Source: Durusdinium trenchii | Taxonomy: Eukaryota; Sar; Dinophyceae; Suessiales; Symbiodiniaceae | Direction of reading: 5' to 3' | Assembly: GCA_963970005.1 (NCBI GenBank) | Contig: CAXAMN010026406.1 | Span: 493,696-557,695 of the forward strand | Length of the DNA stretch: 64,000 nt | Part shown: one piece after another, positions 38,123 through 51,600 of the stretch | Layout of the letters: every line of letters begins with the position of its first letter | Position numbering within the stretch: position 1 is the stretch's first letter | Made by a program: the position numbers and the translations under genes | Notes under the pieces: model-generated | What the model saw: only the letters and a program-made list of their open reading frames with translations | The model's database searches: none | What the model was told of the DNA's origin: nothing

Positions 38123-41100
38123 GCCTCCGCCGTGGTCATGCATGGCAAGCCCGTTTGCGCGGGCGTGGTCATCACGGGCGGTGCCGCCGGCGTTGGCTTT
38201 GCCTATGCCGATGAGTTTCTGGCACGTGGGCATCAGGCGTGGGGAAGGGGCATCATCTCGGATGAGTTTCTGGAACACGGGATTAAAATTGAGACCAAAG
38301 TGAAAGATCCAAAGATATAGTATAGATGCAAAGCACATGAGCAATTCATAACAAATCTAAACATTCTACTCTCCGGCTCTTATACGTAGAAGCCGAGCAT
38401 CATTTTTTTTGGGCATACATGTTAGGGAAATCCGGAAGCTAGAAACACACAGGAATTAGCACTAATATAGAACACAAACAGCTTGATCTCAGCAAAGTGT
38501 GCACTGCCATGTTAGTGCAATAAATGTGTTTGCTACGAGAAAACACTAACATAGAAGCATTTGGGCAGAAGTGTTGTGAGCTTCCATGTTAGTGCTGCAA
38601 GAGTGTGTGGAGGAGGTACTTCAAGTGAGTTCTATGTTAGTCTTGGTTGTGACATTTCTTTTGGTTTCCCTAACATGGGAGGTGGATATGTGTGTTTGGA
38701 GTTCCATGTGTAAAGGCCCTTTTGGGTTCTCCACTTCCACGTGTATGTGCGGGAGTGTACACTGTGCTTTGGAGGACGGATTCAACACATTTCAAAACAT
38801 CTAGGTGAGGCATCCAAAGACCATGTTTTTTGGTTGTTCGGCTAATCCGGGACAATGATGCGTCGGTTGCAATAATTTTGCAAATCCAATAATTTTGGAG
38901 CCACTCTTCCGATTAGGTTGCAAGAATTCACCAAGTATGTATGTTCAGAATGTTCATTCTTGCAATGCTTAGTTGTTTTCCACCTCCGGCCGTGGGCAGG
39001 TGGTCATTTGTGATGTCAAGGAGAAAGCGGGAGAAGTGACACGATGGGGTTCTTGTGTTGTGGAAACAGTCTGGAATTTCACTAGGCTACAAGTGGACAG
39101 GTGCATGGTCACTTTCGACTTCACCGGATACTCTTCTGAACGCACTAGTTACAGTAGATCTGCTGATTGGCGATTCAGAAAAAACCGCTCAGAGCTTCAC
39201 GTCATGCTAAGCCCGGCGTCACCGGGCTTCACGGTTTCCCTTGGGGCACCGGCACCTTGGGGTCAAAAGAGGCGGCCCAGCATATGTCCCCTGCAGATGA
39301 ACAATGATTAACATGGAACCCCCCAAAACCAGGTGGGTATTCGGAACATGGTCGAAACCACCGGTCGTTTGCGGGGCCCAGCTCAACTCTCCCAATGGGA
39401 CGCGCTTGGGATTCGCAGGATTGCTCTTCCGCCGTGGAGTCCTTGAAGGCCAAGCACGGAGAGAAAGCGAGTCGCACGGAGCAGAAAGTGAGTCGATCAC
39501 GGGAGTCTCGCGAGCGGAGCGGAGCGGGCCGAGTCGAGTCGCAGAAGAGTCACCATATTGGAAGCACCAATTTGCTGAGGTGTGACTAGCATCTCTTGAT
39601 GATTTTGAGAGCAATTTCGGCTCGTCATGGATGGTTTTTGGCCCTAAAGGGGCCTTAATTAGGGTGTTAGGGTACGGTCATTTTGGGACGGGCGAAGTGC
39701 TGGCAGACCTGTGACTCTCACATCGCTTAAAGAAACGGACTGCCGCAGGTGTTGTTGGAACTAACTACAGTGGTTTCAGAGTAGATGGCGCAATCCCCAA
39801 GTTGGGTAGTTTACATTATATGCACCCCTATATGCAAGACATCTTGGGGGTGGTGCCATCTACTCTGAAATGACTGTAAGTTGCTTTGGATGGTCCTTGT
39901 AAGAAGTACGACCAGGCTAAGCTTGATCGTAGTAGTGAATTGCATAACAAATGGCATGGTACTGGTTTTTGTTGCTATACATGTTCTAGATGTGACAATG
40001 AGTGTTGAGAGAGAGGGAAAGAAACAGAACGTGTGTATCATTAATTTAGTCATTCATTCATTGCTTACCTTTCATTGAATATTTCTTTACCGATGTTGAT
40101 ATCCTAGTTGTGTGAAGCACATGGTCTTTGACGTATTTGGGAGTGTTCCATTCAGCTTTCACACGTGATTGTGTTGACATTCAGTTCTGCTCCTGCAGTT
40201 TGAAGTGCACCGCTTCAATCCAACAGAACCTCTCAAAACAGAAAAGTCGAATGATGTCGAATGACCCAGACTGACCAAGACTGTCTCCACATCGAGCATG
40301 AGGTGTTTTTGCCACCGTTTGTGATGTGTCGAGCATCGAGAGCATTAACAAACTGATCGATTTCGTCAAGGACAAGATCGGAGTTGTGCACTATTGGCAC
40401 CACGGCTGGGTCTCAAGATGGTCGAATGTCGGTAGAAAACCACTGGGCACCGCAGATCACGTGTGGAGTCCGTGTGGAGCCCGTGTGGAGCTTCGTACTC
40501 ATTTAACATCAGCCTCATTCAAAACCCTGAGCTTCACCGAGTGGCAACCACTCTTTGGGCATAGAAAGGCCGAAGAACACCAGCTGGACCTAAGCCCATC
40601 ACCGAAACTCCGTGAGTGAGCGAGTCAGGGTCAATTAACACTGGGAGTCAATTGACGGGGGCTGCGCATGTAGCCATGCTTACTGCCACCCCCCATTCGA
40701 TTGTGCATGCTGGCTCAAGTCCTGTCTTAGCACGTTTGTCCGGGGGAGGGCATTCAAACAAATTGGTTGATTGCATGTTGCCACTATTTCTTTCGATCGA
40801 TCACCCACGTGCGAAACAGTGGCTTCCCAGATCGGCGGTTGGTTTCCCACGGACCTGGGTCCCACGGACCGGACGTCATCGGCGGGGCCGCGCCAGACGT
40901 CTCGCCAGACTCCGAAAGACCACGGAATCACTCGAGACACCATAACGTGAAAGGTCGTTTGGCCCACGGCCGGGGACCCACCACAGGGCCCCGGCTCAAC
41001 GTGAACCGTTTGTCGCACCGAGGATCAACAACGCAGGGATCAACGGCGGCCGACGGCGCTTCACGGAGGTCGGGAGGTTCGGAGGTCCGACGTGGAGCCT

Positions 41101-44100
41101 AGGCGGCTCCACGCGACCGCGGGGTGGTTTCTGGGAAGAAGGTTCCGGACAAAAGGTGAGAGTTTGGTCATGTTTCCTTCTATATGAGATGTTATGTTTC
41201 CGACTTTCGAGATGTCACACTTTTCTCAATGATGTTTGGAAGAGGAGCACTTTTTTCCTCAAGGTGTCCTTGCATGATGGTTAGAGTGGCATCGAGGGTC
41301 TTCTCAACGAGGTCTTCTTTGAGATCCTTGCCTCGGTGTCCCATGGTGTCCCTGGCTCCAATGTAAAAATCGGGGAGAGTACTGTGCACAACATGCCTTG
41401 TAATGTCGACCTTTGATTAATAAACCGGGGGGTTGCACCTTTTGAAATCTTTGTTTACCCAAAATAAAGTTCATCCCAGATTCCAAGAAAGAATTTAGTT
41501 TAATAGAGAAATGAAAGATCCCTTACTAACATTAATATTAAAGCTGAAAGGGAAGAACGCATATGATACAGAAAGGATCTGACAATATTTGACCCCCTAC
41601 TAAAATAATGTATATTACAATGAAAGGGAAGGATGTCATGGCATTTGGTTACGTGGATGGCAGGGCCAGGGCGCATCGATCGCATGACCCGAAGAAGAAC
41701 ATTTGTGAGATTCCGTGAGACCAGTTGAGATGCAAGTGGAGTTCGCGCGGCGCGTCTTCCCGTCTTCCAGGTGAGCCCTGAGACGGTGGAGGCAGTGATC
41801 CGCTAGGCGCTCAGTGAAGGAAGAGCACATGATGCTGGCGCCAGCAGGGATGGTTTGATGAGAAAAACACCGATAATAAACCTGCAAGAAACACGAATAA
41901 GTGGATGCATGGCCCCTGGAAGTGGGATGCATGACCCCGAAAGAAAAACCAATGTTCTGTAGAAACAGGGGGTGCACTCCGCTTCCATGATTGGAGGGCA
42001 CTACCCTAGTGGTTCGAAACTCGATGTGGTAGGCCAACTTGAAGCCAGACGTGCACTTTGCAAGAGGGTGGCCATACTTTTGAGATGTACTGTAACCTGC
42101 CTTATGGGGACCCAGTCGGGGGGGTGCTCGTACTTTGGGTTGTTCCAAGGGCACAGGAGGCAGAATCGGCCTTACATCATGTGAACAGCACAACCGGTCG
42201 CACGACTGACGAATGCGCGACCTGCTTAGGTGTGAACTTGGGCCATTCAGCGGCACTGATGTTCGGATCGCCGCATTGCCGGGAGTGCATCTTGCGTTCT
42301 CTTCAGAGCGCCCCTTGAGGGTGGCGTTTGGGACTGTGCCACACGGCTCGTCTGGGATGCAGCATCCACACTCCGCGGTATCCGCAAACGCAAAGGACTT
42401 GTGAAGTGAGCACCCACTAGAGTGGCCGCATCCACTCATTGACGCATGTGTCATTTTGTCTTGTGAGGGACTTTCATACAATGTGCAAGGAGCACACGTA
42501 CACACATGCAAAAGAATGCAAAAAAACTCCTCGATGTGTTCGTGCGAGTATCAAACTGATTCGGAAGGCAATGGCAATCCAGTTGAGGTGGCATCCTCCT
42601 GTGCACCCATGCAGCCATGCGGATGATGGAACAGCAGCAGCTTGGCAGAGTAATTATGCTGCGAGGATGAGTGGCAATGAAAGTGCTTGGGAGGAAGATC
42701 CCTGGATGCTGTATTGAGCGCCACTGAGGCAATTGATGAGCAAAATTATCTCCCGCACGCTTGTAGTGAAGGATAAGTGGATGGAAAGGCAAACGGCAAA
42801 CCTTCTCCAAGAGTCCATCAAACAGGCACTGTTCGGACACCTACGTACTGAAAAATTGTCTGTAACAGGCTTTCAGTGCATTATACAAGGATACAAAAGG
42901 TGCCTGGAACAAGGTGTTCCCGTTCACCTTCACTACAGATTTAGCATTCTGTCGCGGTCTCCTGACTTGTTTTGCTGACTGGGGGTTGGACAGGATACTG
43001 TATATCCTTATCAACATGTATTTAGTGTATGTTGGTAGAAGCCCCTTGGCAGAGGATATATGAGGAGTTCCCAAGCCAAGGGAACCCCTGCTCCAATGAG
43101 ACTGACCATCGCAGATGCCTGTCAACCCGACAAGGGCTGGTGTGGAGAGCCACATCTTCAACACGGTGGGAAGCGGAGTGGCGGCCCAAGTGAGAAATAA
43201 GGACCTCTCAAAGCTGGCATGTCCAATCCTCACGGCACTTTTTATTGATCATCTATAGAGAAAACTTGATCTGAGTATACAACTCCAGAGCTGGTGTGAA
43301 CTCTGACCACACACTTTGAGGTGAAGGGTGGAGGAACTCCGGGCTACGTGGCATACGGCGCCACGAAGCGTGGCCTCCCACAGATGACTGAGTCCCTGGT
43401 GAAGGAGCTTGAGGACGCTGGTGGCTGACCTGGGGGTTCAGGAAGCCGCAGCATGCAGAAGCGTTTGAAAGCCCGAGCAGCTTTTTGTGGCTTTCTTGGA
43501 GTCGAGTTGAGTCGAGCATGTCAATTCATAATCATTATTGATATATATATATATATATTGTTGCATAAACAAAACTGTAAATTTTGTGATCGGCCTCATG
43601 TGCGAAATAAAGTTTGAAGATCCGCTCTGTCCATGTGTTGCACGTATGAGCTATATATATATATATAAACCGTGAGTGAAGTCCAAGGGTCTAAAGTTTG
43701 GCCAGGAGTTAGGTGAAAAACATTAATGCCGCTGAGTCGAGTGCCGAAACATGGCTCATCACGTGATCCGAGAGAGATTTTATTCACTGCGCCGCATTGG
43801 TTCACCTCCACAAAGGGCGAAGTGGAATCAAGCCTTTTGGCCGACTTGGACCGCTTTGATGATCTATGATGCCTTTAACTATGTTTTTTTTAAAAAAAAA
43901 CTTTTATTATATACGTAATCCCTTCACAGGGCTGGCCAAAGGGTTGCGGATGTTTCGAATTCTTTGCAGATGTTTCGATCAGCCTCCTTTCCACTCGCAG
44001 GAGGGTGTCCAGGGGATTCTTGGCAGCAGTGGGCTGAGCATGGCTGAGTCTCAGCCCTTTATATGTTTGTAATTTTTTATATCTATACACATATATGTTC

Positions 44101-47100
44101 TCAAGACTTTCGGGTGGGCAATGTGCTGTTGAAGTTCATTCAAGATTTCCAGATGCCAAACGGAACCGCCAAATAAACCAATGACGTACTTTCTAATTTG
44201 TTCAATCTCAACTTGATACCCTTACTGTACTTTTGATGGCGTGGCATGAAGCAGGCTCTGAGGCAACCTATGGGCATAGGTGGCGCAGGCCATGATAGTT
44301 AGGCCACAGCCTAACACGTTTGGTTCCTTTGCGCGATCGCAGGGCGTCGGAGGGCGCTGTCGCAGTTGACTCGAAACCTGGCACTCTCATGTTCACCATG
44401 GAAAGCTGGCAGCGCGGGGCCTTCCTCAGGTACGATGAAGTGAAAACACCTGGCAAAGTGAATTGCCATTGCCTTTCACCTGGTATGGCTGCGGCCTCAG
44501 GCAATGCGGTGCCTGAATCAAAGAGTTTTGGTGCACAAGGGCGGAGCGTCACTCCATGGCACTCCCAAGGTCTCCCGTTCGACCGGTCGTCGGCAGAGCC
44601 GACGACCGGGTCGCCCTTCGAGGTCTTTACCGATCTCCTCTTGAACGACAGCACCCCAGAGCTCCGAAAGTTCCCCTTCGGCGTGCTGGCCGCGCAGCCG
44701 GAGGAGGCGGCACCTGCGGTTTCACGGCGTTTTCACGGCGTGGGACCCGTGAAAGACGGCGCGATGAAAGACGCAGATGACTGCTGGATGTTGCTGGCAG
44801 TCTTGTGGTTCACCTGTGGGTCTACCAACAGTGAAGAATCATGAACTAAAGTACTAAAGCGTATCCATGGTCTAAGAACGGGTTTTGAGCTTTAGTAGCC
44901 AGAAAGTGCCATGCCGCCATGCCACCTCCATGCGATCGTTGGGAGGACATGTCGTCGTTCCAGGTCATTTGCATTGCGTGTCGGGCAATTGGTTTCCCTA
45001 TGTTTCCCTGCATTAAAAAGCCTATAATTGACGACTCAGAGTTTCACTCAGTCTAGCAGCAACAGAAAAACGTTGTCTTTTTTGCGGCCCGGTCAGGGGC
45101 CGGAAGCTGGGCAAGGCGACCAGCCACGAAGTATAAAGTCATGTCACCACTTCACGGTTCATGGACATGTGAGGTGACCTTAAAGATGACCATGGCCCTT
45201 TCTGGGAGCGGGTAAGATTTTCAAGATTCGGCCCAATAAATATGCGACACCGTCAAAGTGAAAACCTTTGGAACTACCAACGGAAATGCCAGATTGTGGT
45301 AATTACATTCCATGAGTCCATGAGGGATTTCACCCTCACAATGCTGCAAAGGTTCATGTGTGACTCTTGAGGCACTCGTGTCACTCCTAACCCTGACGAT
45401 ACAAAAATTTGAGAACCTGTATCAGGTAGTGAGTACTCAATCCAAACCTCGGAGCGTCATGGGGGCTTCCAAGGGCTTCAATTATTCTCAGGGAGAGCAA
45501 AGCTAATGACATTCGGTTTCGGGGCATTGGCATGGCGGCGTTTTGGTTGCACAAGGTGAGTGGTGTGTAATTCACATGGTGTTTAATGTGTTTCGGCTAT
45601 TTTTACACCTAATCACCCGATCCACCATAGAAATCATCAGACTACTTGAACCATTTCGACCTTTGACGTCATCCTTTTGACCCCCGTCCTCCGGTCCTTC
45701 GTGGCAACAGGTGGCCGCAGACTTGGTGCCCAAGATCATCAACACCAGTGGGAACGGCAAGTCGGTCGGGGGGGCCATGGGGCGCCGATCTGGGGGTCGC
45801 CAGGACCGCGACACATGGGATGGCCTCATGTATGATAATAGATGATGCCACCAAGACAGGACTTCGAGACATTGATGTGTGATGCCCCCCGCATCGCCGT
45901 CGTATATGAAAGAGGTGGGTGCCAGCCCGGGATCGCTAGGCACCTTGAGAATTGGTTCGCCAGGGGTCTCTGAAAACTTGTGACCACCTTAGTTTGACGT
46001 CAGACGGTCAGGCTTTGAGAACAGAAACAAAGGATTCCGGGCTGTTCTCCACTGCCATAGGTTGAGTTCCTGACCGTGGACAAGATCTTGACCAAGTTCT
46101 TCCAGAGATTTATCCTCGGAGCCGCTTGGTGTTTTTCTTTTTAGAATGGAGCTGCTGAACAGGCCCCACAAAAAAAGTGTCGATTTCAGGTCCCTCGAAA
46201 CATGAGTCTCTCAACATGATTGTGGCTGCTGGCAAAGAGGGTGGACAACTTGTGACGTTGATGGGAAATCACACAGATAGACTTGGTGCGCATGAATGTC
46301 AACAGATATGCCACGTTCACCAAGAAGTTCAGAGAGTCCCGACTTGAAGCTGCAACTTACTGTGATTGTTCCCACTGTTTGCGATGTCCACCGCCCGGAT
46401 GAAGGACTCCACACGTTTGTGATGCGTCCAATGCAAAATCCTCCATATATAGACCGGTGAAAACTAACATGTTCGCAAAAAAAACATGTTTTGGCATATG
46501 TTAGTCTAGTTTCCGAGCGGACACCGTTGAGACTAACCTAGACCAAATTCAGATGTGCCATGGTGGGCCCTACGGGTACCTGACTCAGGTTTGTTGAAAG
46601 TTTGTGTCAGTGTGGACCAGGGACTGAGAGTGGAAGTGGTCTATGTTAGCCACACGCCTGACTCAGGTTTGTGGAAAGTTTGTGTCAGTGTGGACCAGAC
46701 TGAGAGTGGAAGTGGTCTATGTTAGCCACATGCTTCACTCGATATCTAGAAAACTTAGTGTCAGGTTGGACCGTGGACTGAGAGTAGTGATGACATCTTG
46801 CGATGGCCTCCAACCTACAGTACTTGCAGTGGCCCCCAACCTACTAGCAATGGACCCTTCTTTTGCTTCTAACCTGGACCATGTTAGGAGGCCCCGGACT
46901 TCGCTCGCTGTCGCCCTGGGACCCGACACTGTCTCGGTGCGGAGTCTCCGTCTCCCCGCCGCCCCGGTTTCCTGTCTTCCATTGATGTTTGAAGTCTGTT
47001 TGAAGCAATCTGTGAAAATTTCAAAAAAGAACACGTTGAAAAACCAATGATGCACCAGGTAGGCCCTAGAGGTATGTGGCACGGTCCATGTTAGCCTCCA

Positions 47101-48312
47101 CCGGGCTATGCTATAGATGAAAAAAGAGCTGTCTAGTTTGGCGCCTGTCTCTCCCCATGAGATTTGTGATGACACCCCACCAAGGCCTACTTGCGATGGC
47201 CTCCAACCTGCTTGCAATGGCCTCCAACCTTCTAGCAATGGACCCGTCTTTTGCGTTCTAACCTAGACCAAGTTCAGATAGGCCCTGTTGGTGTTTGGTA
47301 TGGTCTATGTTGGCCTCCACCGTGCTAAAAGAGCTGTCTAGTTTTGCACCTGCAGTACCTCGGTTGAGACTAACGTAGACCATGTTCAGGAGGCCCCTAG
47401 GGGTATGTGACATGGTCCATGTTAGCCTCCACCGGGCCATGTTGATCTCTGCCGGCGCGGTCTATGTTAGCCTGCGTTCCGTTTATAGTCAGAGTGCAGT
47501 TGGTCCATGTTAGTGTCAAAATTGATCATAGACTGAGAGTGGGAACTGTCCATGTTAGTGAGGGCCCAGAAATTGCCAAAAAGGCGCTAATACCGTTTCC
47601 CCAGGAAGTCACCGTTTCCAGTGGTCCATGTTAAAGCGCACTTGAAATTGACTTCTGGTCTCTGTTGTTTTTCCCCGGAGTATATATTATTAATTATCAT
47701 TATATATCCCTATACATCCAAGAAGATTGAGATGATTTACATAGCTTAGAGTTTCTTCTTCGTTGTTCATCGCTCTTCACCACCACCTTGGGAATGCGAC
47801 CCCTGGGTGGTACCACGGTCCACAATTAGCAAGCAAGGGAAGCAAATTGCAATTGCAAAGATAACAGTGACCTTTGGCCCCTTCGAACCCTCATCGCATG
47901 AGGAGCGCCCTCAAAGTATACTCATGTTACACCAAATGACGCCTGCAAGAGCGGGGGTCGCAGGGCATGCTGGGACGTGGGAGCGAGGAAAAGTCAAAGT
48001 ACATCGATGATGATGGCAATGTGATCAAAATGCCTGGCGCTGACTACCAGGACTCTTTGCAAGTTTGGAATCAGAAAGCTTCGCACATCCTTGGTCCGCA
48101 GAAGGCTTTGTTGGGTATCAAACCGTTGGTCTTTCGGTGGCATGTGATATTGGATTCACTTCTCAGTATGCAGAGTCCATCCTCCCCACCCCGCCCCACC
48201 GCGACGTGACGTTTCAGACGCTGCGAGAGGTGAGACGCCAAACACTGAAACGCCGCTATCGCCTTTTGTGCAGGACAACGGTGTTCGTGTGTTGTACAAC
48301 GGCATGAAGTGA
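38123..48312 (+). CDS. Short-chain dehydrogenase/reductase, NYC1-like, 15 exons
   Basis: NAD(P)-dependent oxidoreductase of the classical SDR fold. Exons by eye: 38123-38236, 39000-39035, 39419-39466, 40303-40396, 41023-41068, 41771-41801, 42230-42275, 42615-42650, 43321-43420, 44459-44487, 44623-44706, 45711-45764, 46061-46120, 47988-48062, 48274-48312 (stop TGA). Motifs in order: nucleotide-binding GVVITGGAAGVGFAYADEF and the Asp of VVICDVKE; CDVSS; INNAGINGGRR; catalytic Tyr and Lys in YVAYGATKRGL; LSPGM; VFTDLLLNDSTPELRKFPFG; GNGKS then VEFLTVDKILTKFF; terminal DNGVRVLYNGMK. The WINNAG, YGATK and SPGM-TDLLL spacing resembles chlorophyll b reductase (NYC1/NOL); substrate identity is inference. 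Several introns use GC donors (38237, 40397, 41802, 44488, 44707, 46121). Exons 7 and 8 and the exon 3/4 phase are uncertain. An upstream exon with a plastid-targeting sequence may be missing. Confidence 0.87.
39308..39380 (+). mobile_element. Foldback element family B, copy 3
   Basis: Starts TTAACATGGAACCCCCCAAA, then ACCAGGTGGGTATTCGGAAC, then ATGGTCGAAACCACCGGTC, the same order as the other copies. The left TTAA is intact; the right end has decayed. It is in the intron between SDR exons 2 and 3. Confidence 0.7.
39766..39878 (+). mobile_element. Foldback element family A, complete copy
   Basis: A 113-bp element with symmetric ends: TACAGTGGTTTCAGAGTAGA on the left and CATCTACTCTGAAATGACTG then TA on the right. 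The outer TA pairs fit a TA target-site duplication. The middle GTTTACATT-like text matches the fragment at 7080-7137. It lies in the intron between SDR exons 3 and 4. Confidence 0.88.
46510..47640 (+). repeat. Complex tandem array inside an SDR intron
   Basis: It contains an approximately 80-bp tandem repeat (46579-46735, about two units, with CTGACTCAGGTTTG and GGTCTATGTTAGCCACA). Larger diverged units of about 390 bp follow, sharing GCGATGGCCTCCAACCT, TCTAGCAATGGACCC, TTCTAACCTAGACCA and GGTCCATGTTAGCCTCCACC. GGTC(T/C)ATGTTAGCC recurs many times. It fills most of the intron between SDR exons 13 and 14. Confidence 0.85.
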
Positions 48313-51300
48313 TACTTGGCATGTCATCAATGGAAGACGTAGAGGTCAGTGACGCACAGAGACTACCTGTCAATGCCTGTAATATATAGAATATGCGTAT
48401 TCAAATTCAATCAGCATCCACGGGTCCATTTGTACGCGTTGTGGATTTGTAGAGACGGCGAGCTTGACAAAAAAATAGGCAAGGCTTGGCTGGATCAGCT
48501 GTTTTGTTGTTTGCCTGTTGAACCCACGCAAGCCCTTTTCGAGCTAATGATGTATAAAATCCAGTTGCTTCAGCAAAAAGCGCAAGCTCAGCCAGGATCC
48601 TTCATAGATCCAAGCGTGTCAGATCCCACCATCAATTTGGCCTCCCCTCAGAACCAAAGCCATCGCCTTCCGATCCGCCGCCCTCCCCTTCTGAGGAAAG
48701 CCTGAGACATCACCGGCTTAAGCGAACTTGCTTTGAAAAGCGGAAAGGGCTGCCAGGCTATGGCCTTGTTGAGACAACTCCATGCATCTCCATGCGCTAA
48801 ATAAGATAGACTCTGTGTTACACTGTCATATCGACAGGAGAACAAACACAATAGAATCTCTACTGAACTATGGTGCGCAAAACAAGGATATCATGACACC
48901 TTAAACAGCAGTTTGAAACTCGCAGCGTTTTGGTTGCCACGTTCGTCTGGCTTTTTCGACACCTGACCCTGGCGGCGCCAATTCTCCGGACCCGTGAAAC
49001 ACGGGTTCCACGGGCAAACGAGCGCGCTCGACGGTGGAACACAAAGGAGGACCGTAGAGCTGAGGCTGAAAGAGTCCAAGAACACATGGTTTGGAACTCT
49101 TTTTTTGCATACTTTTGGGGTTTTCTTGTGATGTTTGTGCTGTGTTGTTTTCGCGTTGGAAGATTCTTTTGAAGGAACCACTGTGCTGTCCCAATGCATG
49201 CGACCGACTTCGTCAGACTTCGACCACTTTGTCACTTCGACTCGCCTCGGGACGGTCGCCGCTTCGCCTCGGGATGTCGCCGAGGAAGCCTCGAGACTGT
49301 GCCATCGGACTCCAACTCCAGTCCTTGGAGGTGGTCTCCACCGCTCCTCGGAGAGATGGTTGTGGGGGGCCCTGGGAAGAGAGATATGGCGGTGGCGGGG
49401 CCCTTGGAAGATGGATGACGATGGACTATGAGTCATGAGGCGAATGATTCATAAGGGACCCATCAATTGCTGCAGTTCGGTTTGGGAGTCCTCCAGGACG
49501 ATTTGCTGATGTGGAATACGTCGGCCACCCGGCCACCCAACCAATTTAAATCATTTGTGCCTGAGAAGTGTGTTTTGACGACTTCCTTTCGTCCAGTTAC
49601 TAGGGTGGTTTGCCACTTGAGTTTCATAGATTCATAGTGATTAAGTTATGTGCGTCGGCTCATTCATGCCGGTTTCTACCGCCAGGGTTGTTTTGACCTG
49701 CCCCCATGAGAGAACACCACTGTGCAGCTTCCAAGGATCAAACCTTCCGTGAATGCTTGGAGGAGGTGACCGTGTGTGGAGCCCAACGAGCCCAAGGATC
49801 CTGGTTGCCGGAGGCAGAACTAGTAAGGAAGAGTGGAAAGGGGCAGAGATTTTTCCAGGCAACGAAAGGGTTGATTGAACACCAAAATGAGTTTCTTGCA
49901 CTGCGGTGGACTTGTTTATACAGAGCGGATAAAATATGTATTCTTGGTGAACCAGTTGAGTGAGCCAGCGGCCATGTTTTGATCAATGACCTGAACATAT
50001 ATTCTTGTTCAGTGCTTGTATATGTGTGGGAGCATTCGACCAGCCATTCTATGCCCAGATTGGCCCACACCGTACGCCTTGGAAGATTAACATGGAACCT
50101 GAAAACTGCTGGGTTGTAGAGGGAAACAGTCTTCCAAAGGTCATTTTCAGGTTGCATGTTAATATGTTGGGTGTAGCAGTAGCAAAGGGTCGATGCAAAT
50201 GTGAACTTGTGATTCGACAGCTCAGTATTCCCCAAGAAGCTTGACTTAGGAGCGGCTCCTGCCGAAACTGTTGTTTGTCCTTCAAGCCACCGCGATAGAT
50301 GAAACGTTTGACTTACACATGCAATAGGGTTTGGTTTGGGGATGTTCGGGTTTGTTGAAAAGCCACCATATTGCATGCATGTCTACATTCCAAATGAACA
50401 GAGTTCAAAGCCGCTCCGAGGGTTGAAGGGAGAAATCGGTCGAGACTGGAGACCTGCAGCGCGCGCACACCTCAACGCTTGCAGTTGTAGTGCCCTGCAC
50501 AACGGAGCGGCTCAGGACGTTTGTTGCGGTGAACACATCCCGAGCGTTGCTAGATCAAGACATATCAAGACTCTAAGACTGCTACACCCGGCTTCTGGAG
50601 AGTGGCCAATAATTGTGACATCCGTCATCCGATATCTTTTGGGCATCAAATCAAGCTGCTCAGTTGCTAAGGTCTGGGCAGTCTTTGTACAAGTTGTTGC
50701 ATTTGGAAGGCGCAGATTGGAGCAGGGGGGCCAACCACAAACATCCGGAGCCTACCCGATGTAGATCTTGGCAAGAAATGGCTGAGCTTTATTGAACCTC
50801 TTTCTGTAGTGAGTAGTGTTACTGTTGGATGCCATGGCATGGTGCATTGGCCGCCATTTGTTGGCACCATGGCAGGTGACCACATCCAACACGGGTTCAC
50901 TTTACTTCAGTCATTTCAAGGAGGGGTTTGGTGACCGGTTTCCAAGTCTTTCAGATACACCCTGATACACCCGTGTGGAGAATCTAGCTTTGCTTGCGAT
51001 GTGTTTTTTTGTTCATCCCGGCGCCCCGCAGCTGAACCACGTTCTTCGGGCTCAAGATTCTTCCACGTTGAGGTGGGCGGTTCAAACTGGTTCCCCAGCG
51101 GCTTGCATAGATGAGAAACCCAAAAGGAACACCAGAGAAGATAGCAAATTTGATGACCTTCGAGTGGCAAGCCAAAAATGATTAGTAGCAAGTGTTGATA
51201 TCACAAGACATTCCTATCCCGCCAGTGCTTGCACCAACATGACCAATATCCGCAACTTTTTCCGCAATATATATGACGTTAAATCCCAGGTCCAAGTTCA

Positions 51301-51600
51301 TTGAGTCATTGGTCCCTGGGGAGATCGATTCCGCACTGAATCAGCGGGCTTATGTGCCGTTGGCTCCCGGTGCTTGCAACTGATTCGATCCGAAGTCGGC
51401 CTCTTGGCCTCAGATCTTTCAGCGATTTGATACGCAATTATAATGTAACAAAAGCAAATATAAGTTCAAACCAGGCTGACTTGGGTGCAAGAAACAAGGC
51501 CATAGCGACGTCCATGCAACTTTCCTATCCGATCACTAGTTTTATCACTGAAACTCGATGCAGCTACCGCTGGTACCCACTTGTGAAGAAGCACACATCC
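48313..51600. other. Intergenic region, no recognised gene
   Basis: The stretch between the SDR stop codon and the repeats flanking LINE copy 1. Open frames here are unsupported by family similarity or codon pattern; the 212-residue minus-strand frame at 49738-50376 runs through a foldback element. A weak exon-like stretch near 48930-49080 was not assignable. Confidence 0.5.
50087..50162 (+). mobile_element. Foldback element family B, complete 76-bp copy
   Basis: Both ends are TTAA. The arms TTAACATGGAACCTGAAAA and TTTTCAGGTTGCATGTTAA are inverted repeats with one mismatch in 19. The interior GCTGGGTTGTAGAGGGAAAC matches the other copies. TTAA ends are a hallmark of piggyBac-type target sites; the assignment is inference. 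Confidence 0.85.

Noticed and set aside
40709..40717. Second TGGCTCAAG (spliced-leader-like) site
   Set aside because: It has no junction, tail or element start around it. A nine-base match is expected about once in a window of this size.
41636..42511. 291-residue open frame on the minus strand
   Set aside because: It lies antisense to SDR exons 6 and 7 and their intron, has Cys/Ser/His-rich composition and no family motif. The + strand exons explain the region better.
44488..44622. Continuous coding across SDR exons 10 and 11
   Set aside because: The segment is in frame by chance. Family comparison (SPGM followed directly by VFTDLLL) and GC/AG borders show it is an intron.
49738..50376. 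212-residue open frame on the minus strand
   Set aside because: It reads through a TTAA foldback element and shows no conserved motif.
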